From the NCBI GenBank assembly GCA_037447655.1, contig JBBHKE010002234.1, positions 188,001 to 198,052 on the forward strand: a stretch of DNA of 10,052 nt, in the 5' to 3' direction. Positions within the stretch are counted from its first letter, which is position 1; each line of letters opens with the position of its first letter. Under the pieces are notes generated by a model, which saw only the letters and a list, made by a program, of their open reading frames with translations, was not told where the DNA came from and made no database searches. This document shows, in pieces, positions 7,250 to 10,052 of this stretch. Source of the stretch: Zygnema cylindricum. Its lineage: Eukaryota > Streptophyta > Zygnematophyceae > Zygnematales > Zygnemataceae. Both the position numbers and the translations under genes were made by a program.

Positions 7250-7838
7250 CGTGAAGTACCACGTCATCATACGAAACGTACGATGTAAGTTTCGTGGTAC
7301 TAATTTTGAAGCGTCCGCGAACGAAACATACTATTTCGTTTCGCGTGACTTTTGTCTTCATTTACAAATGTTTGATTTTGCGTGCAGGTGTACTTGTGAA
7401 GCGACACGTGTTAAGTCAACGTTTGGAGTTTGTTGTTTCGAAGGAAGAAAGCGCGTGCGCCTTCCTTCGTGGAATTTTCATTGAAGAGTGCACAGTCAGC
7501 TAGGGACAGACTTCGTCGCTACGCTAAGTTCTGCTTGTCTTATCTTGTTGTCTCTTAGTGTAGAGTAGCGAGTATATATAGGCAGCAGTGTACATCTGCA
7601 GAGTATTAATTAATCAACCAATTAATCATAGAGGATTAATATTGGAGTAGAGATTATTTAAAAGAGAAGAGTGAAGAGAGAGAAGAGAGAAGAGACATGA
7701 TGTAAAGAGGCTTCGGCGAAGAACACTTATAAATTTTTTTGGCTGAATATTCCTCTTGTCTTTTATGAGCTTCCGCTGTGTAATGATTTATGTTTTATGA
7801 ATTATTTTTTGTAAAACTCTTTTGCTTAAGATCCTTCA
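7188..7838 (+). repeat. 3' LTR, full length (651 bp)
   Basis: It begins TGTTGG directly after the polypurine tract and ends TTCA at 7838, giving TG...CA termini. The first 232 bp (7188-7419) are unique to this copy; 7420-7838 matches 2007-2425 except at two positions. The unique U3 part has several inverted repeats: TTCGC/GCGAA at 7205-7223 nested in TGTTGG/CCAACA, and AGTACCACG/CGTGGTACT at 7255-7301. A TATA box is at 7573-7581, and a purine-rich block precedes the ACATGATG near 7696. GTTAT follows the LTR end. Confidence 0.9.
7573..7581 (+). promoter_or_regulatory. TATA box in 3' LTR
   Basis: TATATATAG, identical to the 5' copy. It points toward the pseudouridine-5'-phosphate glycosidase gene, whose proposed ATG is about 910 bp downstream, so this LTR could supply an alternative promoter. 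That effect is inferred; only the motif and orientation are seen. Confidence 0.5.
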
Positions 7839-8437
7839 GTTATCAATGTTTGTTATAAATATTTTCAATAGAGTTATTAATTGTTATTTATTGCGAAATC
7901 TCGGTGTTTATGGCTTGATTTTTCAATTTTATTATCGTTCTAAGCATAGTTTTCATTCATAAAAGTGTCTCATCGTTAGCTTTACACAGGTTTTATTATT
8001 ACGGAACCGTGATCCGTTATTCGACTAAAGACATAATTAGCGTGACGTTTATATATATGATTCAAAATACGTTTTTATGAAGAAAATTTAAAATGCGATT
8101 CGAATTGTAGATGTTAACGTTCTTCACGGACATTTTGAACATAGGTTTATATAGTGTGATCAATTCTAATTGAGTTTCAAAGGATGTGTCCCATTTTAAA
8201 CCGTTTAAAGAATTCCTGTTAAGAAAAAAAAAAGTAGTGGTTCTGGTGCTTTTTGTGTTCAAAGGCCAAAGAAAAGCGGCTTCAATTATCAGTAATAACA
8301 CTAATAACGATTCAGTCTACAGCAATTATTTTGGAGGTCTTTTTTTAGCAAATTCATTCTTTTCATAATTTGAGATTTATGTGACACTCAAAAAATGTTT
8401 ATTGAGCAAAAGAATATGTTTGGGAATTTATGTATAG
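7839..8437. other. AT-rich spacer between LTR and glycosidase gene
   Basis: No convincing coding frame was found. It should contain the native promoter of the downstream gene if that is not further upstream, but no clear TATA box is distinguished in such AT-rich sequence. An exact 16-mer shared with 1429-1444 (ACACTAATAACGATTC) lies at 8298-8313, a fragment of the MITE-like family without its CGGTG end. ATTACGGAACCGTGAT near 7997-8012 resembles a palindromic word near 753-765. Confidence 0.5.
8298..8313 (+). repeat. MITE-family end fragment
   Basis: ACACTAATAACGATTC is identical to 1429-1444 and close to ACACTAATAGCGATAC at 9633-9648. The following bases (AGTCTAC) do not continue into the CGGTG-TA end, so this is either a degraded or a truncated copy. 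Confidence 0.35.
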
Positions 8438-8491
8438 GTGATTCGAGAAGAAAAGCTTGAAGAAGGAGAGAGAGTCGACTTAAACAACATA

Positions 8492-8509
8492 ATGGGTATT
8501 AATGCTAAG
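8492..8509 (+). CDS. Proposed first coding exon of the glycosidase (6 codons)
   Basis: ATGGGTATTAATGCTAAG is followed by a good donor (AAG|GTAAAG, intron from 8510). It joins the 9125 exon in phase 0. An in-frame TAG at 8435 precedes it, and the intervening 8438-8491 is purine-rich and could be 5' UTR. Alternatively the whole of 8438-8509 is an internal 72-nt exon, because TATGTATAG|G at 8437 resembles an acceptor. In that case it would encode 24 residues beginning VIREEKLEEG and an upstream exon would hold the start. Confidence 0.5.
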
Positions 8510-9808
8510 GTAAAGTGATAGTCTTGCTGTCCATGAGTTTTTTTTGTTTGTTTGTTTTTTTTTTTTTTTTTCAGTTTTCAGTCTTTGTTTTAGTATTCAG
8601 CAGTTTTTTAGTTTCAGTTTCGTTTTCAGTTTCAGTTTTAGTTTCTGGTTTTCAGCAGTGTTTTCAGTTTCATTTTTGGTTTCTCATGATACGGTGCTTT
8701 ATGAGCCACTTAACTAAATAGTGTTGTTAACACTAATTAATGATTTGGGATGAAATAAACACTCACTCGAATTAGAGTTATTAACTCTATTAAGGATGGG
8801 AAGTGCAGTTATTGATCCGAACCGGAAATTCACTTTAGTGATTAAACGTTTTTTTTTTTATGTAAACATGTTTTTTGACACCACATCTCATCTTCTGTGG
8901 TTGAATTGAATTGCTTAAATATTGTAAATTCAATTTTTTCATCAAATTATACATTCGTTTGATGCAAATATTTTTATACAACTGTTTAATAAAATTTTTG
9001 TATTTCAAAAAGTGTGAGAATCCAAATAAATGTATGATATAATATGTGTAATGACGAATGCAAAATAGTGTATTTAACTTTATTCACCTAACATCGGAGA
9101 AATTTTGGCATTTGGGTATCCCAGGAGTGTTTGGAAAATGCTTCAAAAGAAGGAATTTGCGTAAATTTTGAAGTCAAAGAGGCTCTTTTGAAGGGAAAGG
9201 CTGTAGTTGCCTTAGAATCGACTATCGTGTGTCACGGTGAACACCAGAAACAAAGCTCCTTTCTTTTTTTATATTCGGTTTTATCTTATATTTCTTTACC
9301 TTTCGGTTTGTTTCTTTACGTTTTTTTTCTTTTTCCCCCGTCAGTCCGTGAGTTTTTGTCTTGTTATTTTTCTTTCTCAGTCCATAATACACCCGTGAAT
9401 CTCAAAAGTTTCGTAAATGTTTAACCTAAACCGCTACACCGTGTATCGCTATTTAATGTTATTGTTTTTTTGCCACTTAAAACGTTTTTTCTCGTTGCAC
9501 ACCTGTCGGGTTTTCGATCCGACGGTTGCGATTGGAAGTCAAGATTTTCCCCTTCCAATTGACTATCTCCCATCGAATATCGGATAAGTGTGTACGGAGA
9601 AAAGATGTTTTAAAGTGGCGATAAAACATCAACACTAATAGCGATACACGGTGTACTTCTCTTGTTTGTACTAACATTTTTTATTTTTTTTGGTCAGGAA
9701 TGCCTTTTCCCCAAAACTTAGAAACAGCCCAAGAAGTCGAAAGTATAATTCGAGAAAACGGAGCTGTCCCTGCAACAATTGCTATTTGTGACGGCATTCC
9801 TCATGTAG
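8492..9808 (+). CDS. psuG/PUMY-like: Pseudouridine-5'-phosphate glycosidase, 5' part of a multi-exon gene
   Basis: The family splits pseudouridine 5'-phosphate into uracil and ribose 5-phosphate, the last step of pseudouridine breakdown after pseudouridine kinase. Spliced exons 8492-8509, 9125-9236 and 9698-9808 give 80 codons plus one base. They contain the family hallmarks [21 protein letters not shown] and [11 protein letters not shown]. The Glu of ALESTI (codon 9215-9217, residue 37 in this model) corresponds to catalytic Glu31 of E. coli PsuG. All junctions are GT-AG, and the frame is maintained through each. About three quarters of the expected 300-350 residues, including the other catalytic residues, lie beyond the window. 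ATG 8492 is preferred because exon 9125-9236 has no in-frame Met and the ATG has A at -3 and G at +4. Identity is strong; the first exon is less certain. Confidence 0.85.
8555..8672 (+). repeat. Poly-T followed by degenerate TTTCAG repeat block
   Basis: A run of about 17 T (8555-8571) leads into roughly seven degenerate copies of (T)TTTCAG with spacers such as TTTAG and CAGCAG. Composition is almost wholly T, C, A and G in that order, a simple-sequence array. It sits in intron 1, 45 to 160 bp after the donor. Each unit resembles a 3' splice site. Confidence 0.7.
8770..8796. repeat. ATTAGAGT palindromic repeat, copy 3
   Basis: AATTAGAGTTATTAACTCTATTAAGG has an imperfect inverted repeat (ATTAGAGT / ACTCTATT) and aligns with 1216-1242 and the core of 800-820. 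This copy lies in intron 1 of the glycosidase gene. Confidence 0.45.
9125..9236 (+). CDS. Glycosidase exon 2
   Basis: It starts at GAG after CCCAG and ends CACG|GTGAAC, splitting a Gly codon after its first base. It encodes [20 protein letters not shown] and then VCHG, the start of the conserved PsuG fold with the catalytic Glu. The frame is open upstream only to a TAA at 9089-9091, and no ATG occurs in frame, so it cannot be the initiating exon. A TTG at 9131 is not a credible start in a eukaryotic gene. Confidence 0.85.
9237..9697 (+). other. Glycosidase intron 2 (461 bp) containing a MITE
   Basis: It is bounded by GTGAAC and TTTGGTCAG. A CTAAC branch-like motif is at 9671-9675, 22 nt before the AG. 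The first part (9245-9410) is T-rich with several pyrimidine-AG sites. About half of the intron is the foldback element at 9437-9653. Its removal joins GG across the exons to complete the conserved Gly before MPFPQN. Confidence 0.8.
9435..9655. mobile_element. Foldback MITE within glycosidase intron 2
   Basis: Two arms of 104 bp (9435-9538 and 9552-9655) are reverse complements at roughly three-quarters or more of positions, with a 13-nt loop. The outer 19 bp, TACACCGTGTATCGCTATT, pair perfectly. Flanking TA dinucleotides (9435-9436, 9654-9655) fit a TA target duplication, as in Tc1/mariner-derived MITEs, though no transposase source is seen here. The outer end matches the CGGTG-TA ends at 1281-1302, 1429-1452 and 1618-1641. 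It has no coding content. Confidence 0.75.
9698..9808 (+). CDS. Glycosidase exon 3
   Basis: It begins GA to complete the split Gly codon, then continues [20 protein letters not shown] and [17 protein letters not shown], ending CATGTAG|GTGAGA in phase 1. The sequence aligns with the well-conserved region after the catalytic Glu in bacterial and eukaryotic PsuG proteins. The next exon is not within the remaining 244 bp. Confidence 0.87.
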
Positions 9809-10052
9809 GTGAGAGGTTTTTTTTTTTTTTTCCCTTTTTTGCTGTATACCAACATTATCAGAATATAATTTTAAGTGAAGTTTATTGTGAATTTTTGATG
9901 GGAGAAGGGTGAAAGATAGTGAGGAAGAGAGGAAGGAGGAGTACTGGACTCTGTAAGACTGAATGTGAGTAATCTCGTGACTGCATGAAAGAGAGGGAGG
10001 GAGAGAGAGGGAGAGGGAGGGAGAGGGAGGGGGAGAGAGGGAGGGAGGGCGC
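9809..10052 (+). other. Start of glycosidase intron 3 (incomplete)
   Basis: It begins GTGAGAGG, followed by a T run (about 9817-9831). No acceptor followed by a PsuG-like frame was recognised before the window ends. The last 65 bp are a purine-only repeat. Confidence 0.6.
9985..10049 (+). repeat. GGGA/GA purine microsatellite
   Basis: This is a continuous tract of GAGA and GGGAGGG units after GCATG, with many GGG runs, extending to within a few bases of the window edge. Such tracts can form triplex or G-quadruplex structures. It lies on the sense strand of the presumed intron 3. Confidence 0.85.

Larger units (their letters stand above)
2007..7838 (+). mobile_element. Ty1/copia LTR retrotransposon with truncated 5' LTR
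   Basis: The order is 5' LTR (2007-2425), PBS (2428-2439), gag-PR-IN-RT-RH frame (2468-7249), polypurine tract (7174-7186) and 3' LTR (7188-7838). Integrase preceding reverse transcriptase places it in Ty1/copia. The shared LTR portion is collinear without indels, and only two substitutions were found (2322/7735 and 2334/7747), which indicates a recent insertion. The reading frame carries three nonsense codons, so this copy could not make a full polyprotein without readthrough. No 5-bp direct repeat flanks it: GTTAT follows the 3' LTR, but ATCAC or similar precedes the 5' homology. This fits loss of the original 5' boundary. Confidence 0.95.
8510..9124 (+). other. Glycosidase intron 1 (615 bp)
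   Basis: The donor is AAG|GTAAAG and the acceptor TATCCCAG|GAG. A CTAAC branch-like motif at 9088-9092 lies 32 nt before the acceptor AG. The interior is AT-rich and carries a T run with a TTTCAG repeat block (8555-8672) and an ATTAGAGT palindromic repeat (8770-8796). No coding sequence was seen. Confidence 0.55.

Noticed and set aside
7294-7503. Open frames within the 3' LTR
   Set aside because: They are short, have no recognised motif and lie in LTR sequence whose shared part is noncoding in both copies.
7424-7838. A shorter LTR (TGGAG...TTCA, about 415 bp) making both LTRs complete
   Set aside because: No polypurine tract precedes 7424 and the flanking 5-mers do not match, whereas a good PPT and TGTTGG start are present at 7174-7193.
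9131-9424. Intronless reading of the glycosidase 5' part from a TTG
   Set aside because: TTG is not a likely eukaryotic start, family similarity stops exactly at the GT at 9237, and it resumes in phase at 9698.
9477-9677. Minus-strand open frame of 66 codons
   Set aside because: It lies almost wholly in the foldback MITE and reflects its palindromic sequence; there is no protein-like character.

Overview
The window looks like nuclear DNA of a eukaryote: AT-rich spacers, GT-AG introns with T-rich 3' ends and CTAAC branch-like sites, and a Ty1/copia LTR retrotransposon. The primer-binding site (TGGTATCGGAGC) is one base from the complement of the plant initiator-Met tRNA 3' end. A plant or alga is therefore the best guess, but an animal or other eukaryote cannot be excluded. 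No prokaryotic gene organisation, tRNA, rRNA or CRISPR array was seen.

Layout. Positions 1-240 hold short open frames that could be the last exon of an unidentified gene. Positions 241-1672 are AT-rich and noncoding. Two kinds of small repeat occur there: ATTAGAGT/ACTCTAAT palindromes, and a MITE-like family whose ends read TA-CACCG...CGGTG-TA (one probable 182-bp copy at 1458-1639, plus two isolated ends). At 1679-1972 a GC-rich island carries a minus-strand open frame that resembles a 3' coding exon with one hydrophobic segment. It stops abruptly at the retrotransposon.

Positions 2007-7838 are a copia element in plus orientation: truncated 5' LTR, PBS, one continuous gag-PR-IN-RT-RH frame (2468-7249), polypurine tract and a full 651-bp 3' LTR. 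The LTRs differ at only 2 of 419 shared positions, so the insertion is young. Even so, the coding frame has three in-frame stops (4724, 5591, 5780) with no frameshift, the 5' LTR lacks its first 232 bp, and no target-site duplication is visible.

Downstream, from about 8492 to the window end, is the 5' part of a pseudouridine-5'-phosphate glycosidase gene (psuG/PUMY family). Three coding exons can be placed (8492-8509, 9125-9236, 9698-9808), and their phases join without a break. It continues beyond the window. Its introns carry a T-rich TTTCAG repeat block and a 221-bp foldback MITE of the same family as those at 1.3-1.6 kb. The copia 3' LTR, with a TATA box, lies about 650 bp upstream of the proposed start codon on the same strand, so it could influence this gene.
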